A stretch of DNA of 64,000 bases from Chitinophagaceae bacterium. GTDB taxonomy: Bacteria > Bacteroidota > Bacteroidia > Chitinophagales > Chitinophagaceae. Positions 1-9,118 of the stretch are shown here, piece by piece. The translations under genes were made by a program, and so were the position numbers. Location of the stretch: contig CANHCY010000009.1 in NCBI GenBank assembly GCA_947459295.1, positions 1-64,000 on the forward strand, read 5' to 3'. How positions within the stretch are numbered: position 1 is the stretch's first letter; every line of letters begins with the position of its first letter. The notes below the pieces were generated by a model, which saw nothing but the letters and a program-made list of their open reading frames with translations, had not been told where the DNA came from and did not search any database.

Positions 1-2
1 AA

Positions 3-773
3 GCGGCGAGCAAACAACCCTTTTATTTACAGTATTCGAATATTGAAACACATACACCTTATTTTATTCCTAAAGGTTTTGAAGGACGTTCTAACTATGG
101 TGCATTTGGTGACGCAGTTGCCTACATCGATTATACCGTGGGTGTTTTAATGGGTTATTTAAAACAAGTAGGTCTCGAAAAAAATACACTGATCGTTATT
201 CATGCTGATAACGGACCCTTAGTAGAAAAATATCCTGAACTAGAAGATAGCTATGGAAAGTTTGGACTGGTAGACACCAGTTTACAGCATGTATTACGCG
301 ATGGAAAATACCAACAGCGTTTTGAAGGCGGTGTAAGATCGGCGTGTTTTGTAAAATGGCCTGGCATGATTAAGGCAGGTGCTGTTAATCAGAACATTTA
401 CAGTGGGGTTGATTTATTTACCAGCTTTTTACAAGTAGCAGGCGCTGAAATGCCCACTGGTAGAGTAATTGACGGCAAACCCATGATTGAAAGCATCATA
501 ATAAATAAACCGGTGCGCAACACTTTTTATGCATTTGCGCCACAAAAAGAACTGCAAGGCCTGCGTTATAACAATTGGAAATTAGTGCTTGATAAACGTG
601 CCGGGAAAACCAACTTATTACTTTTTGATTTGGCTACCGATGCTAAAGAAAATAATAATATTGCAGCCGCTAATCAGGCCATTGTAGATGCTTTATATGC
701 ATTAGCTTTACAAGCACAAAAAGCAGTAGAAGAAAATAAGCCACTATCAGAAACCAATTCATTTAATTTTTAG
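3..773 (+). CDS. Sulfatase (arylsulfatase family), C-terminal part, 5' end outside window
   Basis: This is the C-terminal portion of a type I (formylglycine-dependent) sulfatase that would remove sulfate esters from a glycan. The ORF track begins at an internal GTG at 138, but the same frame is open back to base 3 and encodes recognisable sulfatase sequence (NYGAFGDAVAYIDYTVG), so the gene continues beyond the left edge. The motif HADNGP carries the Asp-Asn pair that binds the catalytic calcium in this family. The active-site CxPxR region, the signal peptide and the first metal ligands are outside the window. A formylglycine-generating enzyme starts two bases after the stop codon and two fucosidases follow, so a sulfated fucose-containing substrate is likely. 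The exact sulfatase subfamily cannot be assigned from this part. Confidence 0.93.
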   Translation, partial: AASKQPFYLQYSNIETHTPYFIPKGFEGRSNYGAFGDAVAYIDYTVGVLMGYLKQVGLEKNTLIVIHADNGPLVEKYPELEDSYGKFGLVDTSLQHVLRDGKYQQRFEGGVRSACFVKWPGMIKAGAVNQNIYSGVDLFTSFLQVAGAEMPTGRVIDGKPMIESIIINKPVRNTFYAFAPQKELQGLRYNNWKLVLDKRAGKTNLLLFDLATDAKENNNIAAANQAIVDALYALALQAQKAVEENKPLSETNSFNF

Positions 774-775
774 CA

Positions 776-1924
776 TTGAAAAAACAAGCTCAATTATATT
801 TCATTATTTGTTGCGGCCTTTTTTGGACTTGTACATCTGGCGATACGACTGCAAAAGCTATTCAAGATTCTATTCAGGCAAAAAAAGATTCGGCACTACA
901 CTGCACGAGTAATATTCCAAATCGTTTTGGTGTTAGCTCCGCAACTGATACAAGCTCTATTGTAAAAGGTGTTGCAGATAAAGCAGGCATGGTGCTTATT
1001 AGCGGTGGCGAATTTATAATGGGTTGTTCTGACAAAACCGGCCGTGCCGATGAGTATCCGCAGCACAGCGTAACTGTTTCAAGTTATTGGATGGATACCA
1101 CCGAAGTTACCAATGCGCAGTTTGCAAAATTTGTTGCAGCTACGGGCTATATTACCACCGCCGAAAAAGCCCCTGACTGGAATGAAATAAAAAAACAACT
1201 ACCTGAGGGTACCCCTAAGCCAGCTCCTGAATTACTGGTGGCGTCATCACTTGTATTTGTAATGTCATCTACACCGGTAGACATGAACAATCCTGCCTCC
1301 TGGTGGGCATGGACAAAAGGGGCCAATTGGAAGCATCCGCGCGGACCCGGTTCTAGCATTAAAGGAAAGGATAACGAACCCGTAACACAAGTGTCTTATG
1401 ATGATGCAAATGCCTATGCCCGTTGGGCTGGCAAGCGTTTACCTACAGAAGCAGAGTGGGAATACGCAGCAAGAGGTGGATTTAAAAATCAAACATTTCC
1501 CTGGGGAAATGAACCGCTTGAACAGGGCGCTAAAAAAGCAAATACTTGGCAAGGAAAATTTCCAAATACCAATACAGGTGCAGACGGATATATGCGCATT
1601 GCACCCGTTGCTAAATATGCGCCCAATGCATACGGCTTATATGATATGAGTGGAAATGTTTGGGAATGGTGTTCCGATTGGTACGATGCCAATTACTATG
1701 CATCCGTTGCACAAAAAAAATTAGTAAACCCAACTGGTAGCAATAAAAGTTTTGATCCTGACGAACCTACCATTCCAAAAAAAGTTGTGCGTGGCGGATC
1801 CTTTTTATGTCACGATTCTTACTGTGCTAGTTACCGTGTATCTGCGCGCATGAAAACGGCTACCGACACTGGACTTGAACACACTGGATTTAGATGCGTA
1901 ACAGACGTGTCATCTAAAAAATAA
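776..1924 (+). CDS. Formylglycine-generating enzyme, SUMF1 family, predicted lipoprotein
   Basis: This enzyme would oxidise the active-site Cys or Ser of sulfatases to formylglycine, and here it would serve the sulfatase ending two bases upstream. The start is a TTG, because no ATG lies near the N-terminus. Residues 1-20 form a hydrophobic signal ending at a Cys (FWTC), a non-canonical lipobox. The FGE-sulfatase domain spans about residues 70-378, opening with MVLISGGEFIMGC and including RLPTEAEWEYAARGG and DMSGNVWEWCSDW. Near the C-terminus GGSFLCHDSYC carries Cys345 and Cys350, spaced exactly like the copper-binding catalytic pair (Cys336/Cys341) of human FGE, followed by GFRCVTD. Many SUMF1-domain proteins lack these cysteines, so this looks like a genuine converting enzyme and not only a structural relative. 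Envelope location is inferred from the signal. Confidence 0.92.
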   Translation: MKKQAQLYFIICCGLFWTCTSGDTTAKAIQDSIQAKKDSALHCTSNIPNRFGVSSATDTSSIVKGVADKAGMVLISGGEFIMGCSDKTGRADEYPQHSVTVSSYWMDTTEVTNAQFAKFVAATGYITTAEKAPDWNEIKKQLPEGTPKPAPELLVASSLVFVMSSTPVDMNNPASWWAWTKGANWKHPRGPGSSIKGKDNEPVTQVSYDDANAYARWAGKRLPTEAEWEYAARGGFKNQTFPWGNEPLEQGAKKANTWQGKFPNTNTGADGYMRIAPVAKYAPNAYGLYDMSGNVWEWCSDWYDANYYASVAQKKLVNPTGSNKSFDPDEPTIPKKVVRGGSFLCHDSYCASYRVSARMKTATDTGLEHTGFRCVTDVSSKK

Positions 1925-2031
1925 TAATAGCATCTTCACCAGTTAGTGTATTATTTTATCAATAACACAAACCTAGATTGGTTCTATTTTTTTCTACTCT
2001 TTTTATTGGTTATATTGAATCAAAATTGCGT

Positions 2032-4113
2032 ATGAAAAAATGGATCGCTTGCTGCTTATTAATAAGCATGCTGCAGTTACAACTTACTGCACAAACCTAT
2101 CAACCCAATTGGGAATCCCTTGATTCTAGGCCTGTTCCATCATGGTTTATGAATGAAAAGTTTGGCATTTTTATTCATTGGGGTGCGTATAGTGTACCAT
2201 CATGGGGACCACAACACAGTTATTCGGAGTGGTACCAAAATGGTTTGCAAGCCGATAAAGACAATGTGCGCAAAAAATTTCACAAACTACATTATGGTGA
2301 TATGTCTTATTATGGTTTTGGTCCTATGTTTAAGGCAGATCGTTTTGATCCGGATGCCTGGGCTAAAGTGTTTGAGCAGTCGGGCGCAAAATATATTGTA
2401 CTCACGAGTAAGCACCATGATGGCTTTGCCATGTGGCCAAGTAAAGAAGCAGATAAAACCTGGGGCTTTCCTTGGAACAGTCTAACAAGCGGTCCTAAAA
2501 GAGATTTGTTAGGTGATTTGTTTAAAGCCGTAAGAAAAACCAGCGTGCGCGCGGGAATGTATTACTCTTTATACGAATGGTACAATCCACTCTATAAATC
2601 GGACATCAATAAATATGTAAGCGACCATATGTGGCCACAAATGAAAGACCTCATTAACACCTATCAACCCGATGTTTTTTGGACAGATGGTGATTGGGAT
2701 GTGTCGGATGCAAAATGGAAATCGCCGGAGTTTTTAGCATGGCTCTATAACGAAAGTCCAGTAAAAGAAAAGATTGTTACCTATGATAGATGGGGCAGTG
2801 GGATTCGTTTTCATCATGGGGGAGTGTATACGCCAGAGTATCAGCCTGATTTAGATTTTGAAGATCATCCATGGGAAGAAAGTAGAGGCATGGGCTACTC
2901 TTACGGATACAATAAAGAAGAAGATATTTGGGATTATAATTCGGCGCAATCTTTGGTGTTAGCACTGGTAGATAAAGTAAGTAGAGGTGGTAATTTTTTA
3001 TTAGACATTGGACCTGATGATCATGGAAAAATTCCGCCAATTATGCAGGAGCGTTTATTGCAAATTGGCGCATGGTTAACTGAAAATGGCGAAGCGATTT
3101 ACAACACCAGACGCTGGATACGTACGTCACAAGCGTCTGCAAATGACAGTAAAGAAAAAGAATTGTATTTTACGTATAACCCTACTAGCAATGCATTATA
3201 CGCTATTGCACCCACTTTTAATAATAGTGGCGAATACATTATTAAAGACCTTGACTTACCAGCCGGCACCAATATTTCTTTTGTTGCTACTAAAGAAAAA
3301 TGCACATGGAAAAAACAAGGAAATGATATTGTTGTTACCATGCCAGCGTACAAACCTGCCATGATTAAAGCGCCTTATGCGTATGCACTTAAAATAGAAA
3401 ACTTTGGTGCATTTGCTCCAAAACCAAAAATAGAAATCACGTATGCAAATGGTGCGCAAACACCAACCGTTTCGGTTACGGCACCTACAGGCGCAGTCGT
3501 ACATTACACAACGGATGGAACAAACCCAACACCAACTTCACCAACGTATACAGCTGCATTTACATTACCCAAAACAAGTGTTGTAAAAGCGCAAATTTTT
3601 GACAATAAAAAATTACCCGGTAAAGTAGCGGAAGTAACTGCAAAAGCTTACACCTGGATGCCTGCTGTTAAAACAAGTGGCGCTTTACAACCAGGTATTG
3701 CTTACCAATATTTTGAAACAAAAGGCAAACAAAATTTAGCCGCGCTACCTAGCTTAACACCAGCATTAACAGGGGTTACACAAGATATTAGTGTAGCGGT
3801 AAAAAAGCGTGAATCAGAATTTAGTTTACTTTTTGATGGCTACTTAAAAATAGAAAAAGACGGTATTTATCATTTTACAACACGCTCTGATGATGGTAGT
3901 ATTTTGTACATCGATGACGTTGAAGTAGTGAACAATGATGGAGATCATGGATCTGTGGAAGCGGCTGGAAAAGCAGCGTTAAAAAAAGGATACCACAAAA
4001 TTAGAGTCGCGTATTACGATGGCAGTGGCGGTAACGAATTAACAGCTACTATGCAATTAGAAAACACACCAAAAAATACATTAAACAGTAAACTCATCTG
4101 GACAAAAAAATAA
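2032..4113 (+). CDS. Alpha-L-fucosidase GH29 with CHB_HEX_C-like and PA14 domains
   Basis: This is a secreted exo-alpha-L-fucosidase of 693 residues. The ORF track starts at a TTG at 1978; I chose the ATG at 2032 because it begins a proper signal peptide (MKKWIACCLL...LTAQ). The GH29 catalytic barrel covers about residues 30-350, with SKHHDGFAMW (His128, His129) and FWTDGDWD, where Asp219 is the likely nucleophile. After a beta-sandwich, residues about 470-530 resemble the chitobiase C-terminal/Fn3-like domain (HYTTDGTNPT). A PA14-like domain follows from about 545 to 690 (TTRSDDGSILYIDD) and probably binds carbohydrate. The extra domains make it longer than a minimal GH29 enzyme. It lies 3 bases before a second GH29 gene. 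Confidence 0.94.
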   Translation: MKKWIACCLLISMLQLQLTAQTYQPNWESLDSRPVPSWFMNEKFGIFIHWGAYSVPSWGPQHSYSEWYQNGLQADKDNVRKKFHKLHYGDMSYYGFGPMFKADRFDPDAWAKVFEQSGAKYIVLTSKHHDGFAMWPSKEADKTWGFPWNSLTSGPKRDLLGDLFKAVRKTSVRAGMYYSLYEWYNPLYKSDINKYVSDHMWPQMKDLINTYQPDVFWTDGDWDVSDAKWKSPEFLAWLYNESPVKEKIVTYDRWGSGIRFHHGGVYTPEYQPDLDFEDHPWEESRGMGYSYGYNKEEDIWDYNSAQSLVLALVDKVSRGGNFLLDIGPDDHGKIPPIMQERLLQIGAWLTENGEAIYNTRRWIRTSQASANDSKEKELYFTYNPTSNALYAIAPTFNNSGEYIIKDLDLPAGTNISFVATKEKCTWKKQGNDIVVTMPAYKPAMIKAPYAYALKIENFGAFAPKPKIEITYANGAQTPTVSVTAPTGAVVHYTTDGTNPTPTSPTYTAAFTLPKTSVVKAQIFDNKKLPGKVAEVTAKAYTWMPAVKTSGALQPGIAYQYFETKGKQNLAALPSLTPALTGVTQDISVAVKKRESEFSLLFDGYLKIEKDGIYHFTTRSDDGSILYIDDVEVVNNDGDHGSVEAAGKAALKKGYHKIRVAYYDGSGGNELTATMQLENTPKNTLNSKLIWTKK

Positions 4114-4116
4114 AAC

Positions 4117-5553
4117 ATGAAAAAAATATTTTTAATTGTTACCGCTTTTGTTTTTGCGCAAACATTCAATGGTTTTTCGCAGGAGCATACGGCTAGTTTA
4201 AATTACACCGTTCCTACCGATGCTAAAGTGCGCGAAAAATTAGCGGACTGGAAAAAAATAAAATTTGGACTTCTCATGCACTGGGGTACATATAGCCAGT
4301 GGGGCGTGGTAGAAAGTTGGAGCATTTGTCCAGAGGATGAAGGCTGGACGCAGCGCAGGGGGCCATATTCAGCGGATTGGTATACTTATTTAAAAGCCTA
4401 CGAAAATTTGCAAACCACTTTTAATCCAGTAAAATTTAATCCAGAACGTTGGGCCGCTGCAGCAAAAGATGCGGGCATGAAATATGTTGTTTTTACCACT
4501 AAACATCATGATGGCTTTTGCATGTTTGATTCTAAAGAAACAGATTATAAAATAACGGGTTCAAAATCGCCATTTGCAAATAATCCAAAAGCAAATGTTG
4601 CGAAAGAAGTGTTTAGCGCTTTCAGAAATCAAGGCTTTATGACGGGTGCTTATTTTTCTAAACCCGATTGGAATACCAAAGACTATTGGTGGCGTTATTT
4701 TCCACCAAAAGATAGAAACGTTTCTTACGATCCAAAAAAATATCCGACGCGTTGGGAAGATTTTAAAACATTTACTTATAATCAAATTCAGGAGCTCATG
4801 ACAGGTTATGGTTCTATGGATATTTTATGGCTTGATGGTGGATGGGTAAGACCAAAAAGTAGCATTGATACCACTATAGAATGGCAGAGAACCATCACGC
4901 ACAATCAGGACATTGATATGCCTAAAATTGCGGCGATGGCCAGAACCCACCAGCCGGGCTTACTTGTGGTGGACAGAACGGTTCATGGGGAGTATGAAAA
5001 TTATGTTACGCCAGAGCAACAAGTGCCCGCTACCTATTTGCCATATCCATGGGAAAGTTGCATTACCCTTGGTAATTCCTGGTCATATGTACCCGGCGAT
5101 CAGTACAAGTCTTCTCGAAAAGTAATTCATATGCTTACCGATATCATTTCTAAAAATGGTAACCTTCTTTTAAACGTGGGTCCTGGTCCAGATGGTGAGT
5201 GGGATTCGCTAGCTTATAACCGTTTAGAGGCTATTGGAAAATGGATGAAAGCCAATGGTGAAGCGGTTTATGAAACAGAAGCTGATCCTAACCTACCACG
5301 TCAGGGCAAATGGGCTTTTACCAGAAAAGGCACTAGTATTTATGCCATTTACCAAGTAGCAGAAAATGAAATTGTTGAAAATTCACTTTCGGTAAACCTA
5401 CCAACAGGAACCCAAGTGAAAGCAGTTTCGGTGATTGGGGGACCACAAAAGGTGAAATTTACCCAAACAGGGGGCCAAGTTGTTTTGTTTACAGCTGATA
5501 AATCGATTGTTAAACAAACCGAAGCCCTTGTTTTTAAGATAGTTACAAATTAA
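4117..5553 (+). CDS. Alpha-L-fucosidase GH29
   Basis: This is a second secreted alpha-L-fucosidase of 478 residues, near the usual size of a single-module GH29 enzyme. It has a signal peptide (residues 1-21, ending in FSQ), the substrate-pocket motif TKHHDGFCMF (His130, His131) and the nucleophile segment DILWLDGGW with Asp240. PWESCITLGNSWSY matches the region near the acid/base residue in many GH29 enzymes. It starts 3 bases after the previous fucosidase and is clearly co-transcribed with it. The two proteins are divergent and not a recent duplicate, so they probably differ in linkage preference. A simple C-terminal beta-sandwich replaces the extra modules of its neighbour. Confidence 0.94.
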   Translation: MKKIFLIVTAFVFAQTFNGFSQEHTASLNYTVPTDAKVREKLADWKKIKFGLLMHWGTYSQWGVVESWSICPEDEGWTQRRGPYSADWYTYLKAYENLQTTFNPVKFNPERWAAAAKDAGMKYVVFTTKHHDGFCMFDSKETDYKITGSKSPFANNPKANVAKEVFSAFRNQGFMTGAYFSKPDWNTKDYWWRYFPPKDRNVSYDPKKYPTRWEDFKTFTYNQIQELMTGYGSMDILWLDGGWVRPKSSIDTTIEWQRTITHNQDIDMPKIAAMARTHQPGLLVVDRTVHGEYENYVTPEQQVPATYLPYPWESCITLGNSWSYVPGDQYKSSRKVIHMLTDIISKNGNLLLNVGPGPDGEWDSLAYNRLEAIGKWMKANGEAVYETEADPNLPRQGKWAFTRKGTSIYAIYQVAENEIVENSLSVNLPTGTQVKAVSVIGGPQKVKFTQTGGQVVLFTADKSIVKQTEALVFKIVTN

Positions 5554-5740
5554 AATAGCAGATTTTACTATGTATATTTTACACTAAGTCGATTTTAACC
5601 CCCAAATGCAAAGAATATGTTAATGGAGTGCTATAAATTGATAATTTCACCGAATATTTTAATCTAAATATGACTCAACTTTAATATGCTAAAATTTAGC
5701 TCTAGTCCATTGTAATGGTGGGCTGGTCAAAGATTTTTAT

Positions 5741-5759
5741 TTAACCAAAATTCTAAACA
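5741..5759 (+). promoter_or_regulatory. Conserved 5' leader motif before first SusC gene
   Basis: The 19 bases directly before the SusC start codon read TTAACCAAAATTCTAAACA. The leader of the second, unrelated-in-context SusC gene at 35970-35988 matches at 17 of 19 positions. The surrounding intergenic DNA is not similar by eye. The position suggests a translation-initiation or mRNA-leader element used in place of a Shine-Dalgarno sequence. The function is inferred. Confidence 0.5.
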
Positions 5760-8700
5760 ATGAGGACAAAAATTCGTTTACTGACACTCCTTGTATTGAT
5801 GTTTGCGGGCACTACATTATTTGCCCAAGACAAAGCAATATCGGGTGTTGTAAAAGACAACACTGGCGCAGAACTTTCTGGCGCTACAGTGTCTGTTAAA
5901 GGCACATCTAACAGTGTCATGACAGATGCAAAAGGTAAGTTCACAATCAAGGCAAATGCAAAGGCAACACTTGTTGTTTCTTTTGTGGGTTTCGAAAGCA
6001 AAGAAACTTTAGTTGGCGGTCAAACAACCGTAAACTTCTCTTTAGCTCCAGGAACTAGTGCATTAAATGATGTAGTTGTAACTTCTCTTGGTATTTCTAA
6101 AAAGCAAAAAGCGTTAGGTTATGCTACAAGTACTATTAGTGCTGAGCAAATTACTGATGCTGGTACACCAAACTTTGCGACTGCCCTTTATGGTAAGGCG
6201 CCAGGTGTTCGTATCGCTGCTACACCAGGTGGTGCAACTTCTGCAGTAAACATCAATATCCGTGGTATTAACTCTATCACTGGTAAAAATGATCCACTTA
6301 TTGTATTAGATGGTATTCCAATCCGTAACGGTGAAGTTAGAAATGACAACTACTGGGGTGACCAACGTTTAAGAGGTAATGGTTTATTGGATCTTCAAAC
6401 AGAAGATATCGAAAACATTTCTATCTTAAAAGGTGCATCTGCTGCTGCTCTTTATGGTTCTGAAGCAGTAAACGGTGTAGTACTTGTTACTACAAAACAA
6501 GCAAGCAAAAATAGAAAAGGCTTAGGTGTAGACGTGTCTACGAACTATAGCATTGACAAAATTGCTTTCTTACCAAGATATCAAAACGTTCGTGGTTATG
6601 GTATTTCAAATGTGATCAACAATGGCGGACAAGATGATGCTGGTTTCTTATATCATGACTTAAATGGTGATGGTATCAGAGAAACTAGAAGTTTACCAAA
6701 CTACAGTATCAACTATGGTCCTAGATTTGATGGTCAACCAATCCTTAACTGGGACAACCGTATCATCCCTTACTCTGCTCAACCTGATAACTATGCTGGT
6801 TTATTCCAAACAGCTCAAAACTCAAGCATCAACGTAGCAGTTTCTAAAGCTTCTGAAAGTGCAAGCGTTCGTTTCTCTTTAACTAGACAAGCAAACGAAG
6901 GTATCAGTATGGGTTCTAGAAGTGAGAAAAATACCATGAACTTGAATACAAGTTTCAGACTTTCTCCTAAATTCTCTACCGATGTAATGGTTAACTATAT
7001 CAACCAAACTATCAACAACCGTCCTTACTCTATTGATCGTATGATCAACAACTTTACGGGTATGATTGGTCGTTTTGATAATGGTGAGTGGTATATGAAT
7101 AAAGCAGTAACTTCTAAAGGTTACAGATACCGTGTAGGTACTGAACAAAGTGCTACACCTGCAGAAAATATCAGATCTGGTATTGGCTTTAAAGGTGATA
7201 TCGCTGATTATGCATGGCGCGTACAAAAGCATCAATTGCTTGAAGTAAGCAATCGTGTAATTGCGAGCATGACTAACAACTATTCTATCTTACCTGATTT
7301 AAAGTTACGTACGCGTATCGCTACAGACTTTACTTCTGCTAAAGATGAAAACAGACAAGCGACTGAAGTTCCTTTAGCGTTTGGTAACTCTGGTTTCTTT
7401 GGTTTAGGTCAAACACAAAACACCATTGTTTATGGTGATGCGTTATTAACCTACACTAAAAAAGTAAACAATGATTTAGAAATCAGTGCACTTGGTGGTT
7501 ATACTGCAACAGACGAAAGTATGTTACGTATTACCCGTGGTACTTCTGGTGGTTTAAGTACAGAAAATCTATTTGATATCGCTGCGTCTATGAACGTACC
7601 TGGTCAAGGATCTAACCGTATGTCAATCACTAAAGATGCCTTCATTGGTACTTTCAATGCGAACTATAAAGATTATTGGTTCTTAGAAGCGACTGTTCGT
7701 AGAGACCGTACTTCTACTATGAATCCTAATAACAACAGTTTTGCATACCCTTCTGTTAACACGAGTTACATCTTCTCTGATGCGCTTAAAATGCCATCAT
7801 GGTTATCATATGGTAAAATCCGTGGTTCATGGGGTATCGTGGGTAACTTCCCTGATCCATACTTAGCAAACGTTGCTTACAACCAAAATACATTAGGTAG
7901 CCAAGGTGGTAACCCAGTATTATTTACAAACATTCCTTCTAACTTTGGTAATGATGCAATCAGACCAGAGCAAAAGAAAGAATTTGAATTTGGTTTAGAA
8001 ACAAGATTGTTCAACAATCGTGTAACTTTCGAAGCAAGTTATTATAATGCACAAGTTGTAGATCAAATTTTACCACTTTCATTACCAGCAACTTCTGGAG
8101 CTACATCAATTTTAGCTAACGTAGGTACCCTTAGAAATACAGGTATTGAGGTTACTATTAGTGGTTTCCCTATCAAAAAAGCAAACTTTAGCTGGGAAAC
8201 TGGTGTTAACCTAGCACAAAACCAAAATAAAGTAGAACAATTAGCTCCAGGTTTAACGGAGTTATTGCACGCTGATTATGATGGTAACGCTGCTCAATTA
8301 AAGTCTGTTGTTGGTCAACCAATGGGAGATTTTTATGCGCACCCGGTATTAACAAATGCTAAAGGTGAGCAAATTGTTAGACCTGACGGTATCTATGCTG
8401 TTGATCCTGACAAAATGTACAAAGTGGGTAACGCAATGCCTAAATTAATTGGTGGTTGGTTTAACACTGTTAAGTACAAGAACTTTACTTTAGACGCGAT
8501 GGTTGACTTCCGTTATGGTGGTTATGTTATGCCAACTGGTATTAACTGGATGATTAGCCGTGGTTTATTAGAAGAGAGCTTACAGTTCATGGATAAAGAA
8601 AGCGGTGGTTTATCTTACTACAAAGACAGAACGTCTGGTAGATATGTACAAACCAATGCAGCTGCTGGTCCTCAAGGCGAAAGAGTATTCCACGATGGTA

Positions 8701-9083
8701 TGTTATTACCTGGTGTGAAAGCTGATGGTACTAAAAATGATAACATTGTTCCTCAATCTTATTATTTCTGGAATACTTACAACTGGGGTGGTCCTCAGTA
8801 CAGTGCTTCTCGTTATGAGTTGTACATCCAAGAGAATTCATATGTTAAGATGAGAGAAATTACAATTGGATATAACATGCCAAGCAAAGTTGCTAGCATG
8901 ATTGGTGCGAAAAAATTACAGTTCTCTGTATTTGGACGTAACTTATTTTATATCTATCGTACACTTAAACACTTAGATGCGGAGCAAACTACTGCAGGTT
9001 CACGTTGGGCGCAAAACCTAACCAATGCCGGTGGTAACCCTTCTACTAGAAGCTTTGGTGTTATGTTAAGAGCTTCATTCTAA
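5760..9083 (+). CDS. SusC/RagA-family TonB-linked outer membrane transporter
   Basis: This is an outer-membrane channel that imports oligosaccharides, energised by TonB and capped by its SusD partner. At 1107 residues it has the usual SusC size. A signal peptide (1-22, ending in LFAQ) is followed by a carboxypeptidase-regulatory-like beta-sandwich (about 25-105, GATVSVKGT, VSFVGFESKE), the plug (about 115-240, VNINIRGINS, DPLIVLDGIPI, LKGASAAALYGSEAVNGVV) and a long beta-barrel ending in an aromatic residue (RASF). The downstream SusD gene and the upstream fucosidases and sulfatase indicate a sulfated fucose-containing glycan as cargo. Codon use looks more selective than in neighbours (many AAC, ATC, TTC, GGT, CGT), as expected for a highly expressed gene. 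Confidence 0.96.
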   Translation: MRTKIRLLTLLVLMFAGTTLFAQDKAISGVVKDNTGAELSGATVSVKGTSNSVMTDAKGKFTIKANAKATLVVSFVGFESKETLVGGQTTVNFSLAPGTSALNDVVVTSLGISKKQKALGYATSTISAEQITDAGTPNFATALYGKAPGVRIAATPGGATSAVNINIRGINSITGKNDPLIVLDGIPIRNGEVRNDNYWGDQRLRGNGLLDLQTEDIENISILKGASAAALYGSEAVNGVVLVTTKQASKNRKGLGVDVSTNYSIDKIAFLPRYQNVRGYGISNVINNGGQDDAGFLYHDLNGDGIRETRSLPNYSINYGPRFDGQPILNWDNRIIPYSAQPDNYAGLFQTAQNSSINVAVSKASESASVRFSLTRQANEGISMGSRSEKNTMNLNTSFRLSPKFSTDVMVNYINQTINNRPYSIDRMINNFTGMIGRFDNGEWYMNKAVTSKGYRYRVGTEQSATPAENIRSGIGFKGDIADYAWRVQKHQLLEVSNRVIASMTNNYSILPDLKLRTRIATDFTSAKDENRQATEVPLAFGNSGFFGLGQTQNTIVYGDALLTYTKKVNNDLEISALGGYTATDESMLRITRGTSGGLSTENLFDIAASMNVPGQGSNRMSITKDAFIGTFNANYKDYWFLEATVRRDRTSTMNPNNNSFAYPSVNTSYIFSDALKMPSWLSYGKIRGSWGIVGNFPDPYLANVAYNQNTLGSQGGNPVLFTNIPSNFGNDAIRPEQKKEFEFGLETRLFNNRVTFEASYYNAQVVDQILPLSLPATSGATSILANVGTLRNTGIEVTISGFPIKKANFSWETGVNLAQNQNKVEQLAPGLTELLHADYDGNAAQLKSVVGQPMGDFYAHPVLTNAKGEQIVRPDGIYAVDPDKMYKVGNAMPKLIGGWFNTVKYKNFTLDAMVDFRYGGYVMPTGINWMISRGLLEESLQFMDKESGGLSYYKDRTSGRYVQTNAAAGPQGERVFHDGMLLPGVKADGTKNDNIVPQSYYFWNTYNWGGPQYSASRYELYIQENSYVKMREITIGYNMPSKVASMIGAKKLQFSVFGRNLFYIYRTLKHLDAEQTTAGSRWAQNLTNAGGNPSTRSFGVMLRASF

Positions 9084-9118
9084 GGTTTACATTTCTCTGA
9101 AAATTTTAAATAAATTAT

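Noticed and set aside
138-138. GTG start of the first ORF in the track as a real gene start
   Set aside because: The frame is open to base 3 and encodes sulfatase-family sequence upstream, so the GTG is internal to a gene cut by the window edge.
1978-2031. TTG start and 18-residue N-terminal extension of the first GH29 gene
   Set aside because: The extension precedes a normal signal peptide that starts at the ATG at 2032.
6879-7235. 118-residue minus-strand ORF inside SusC and similar antisense ORFs
   Set aside because: They are shadows of long coding genes with clear families on the other strand and show no domain or start context of their own.
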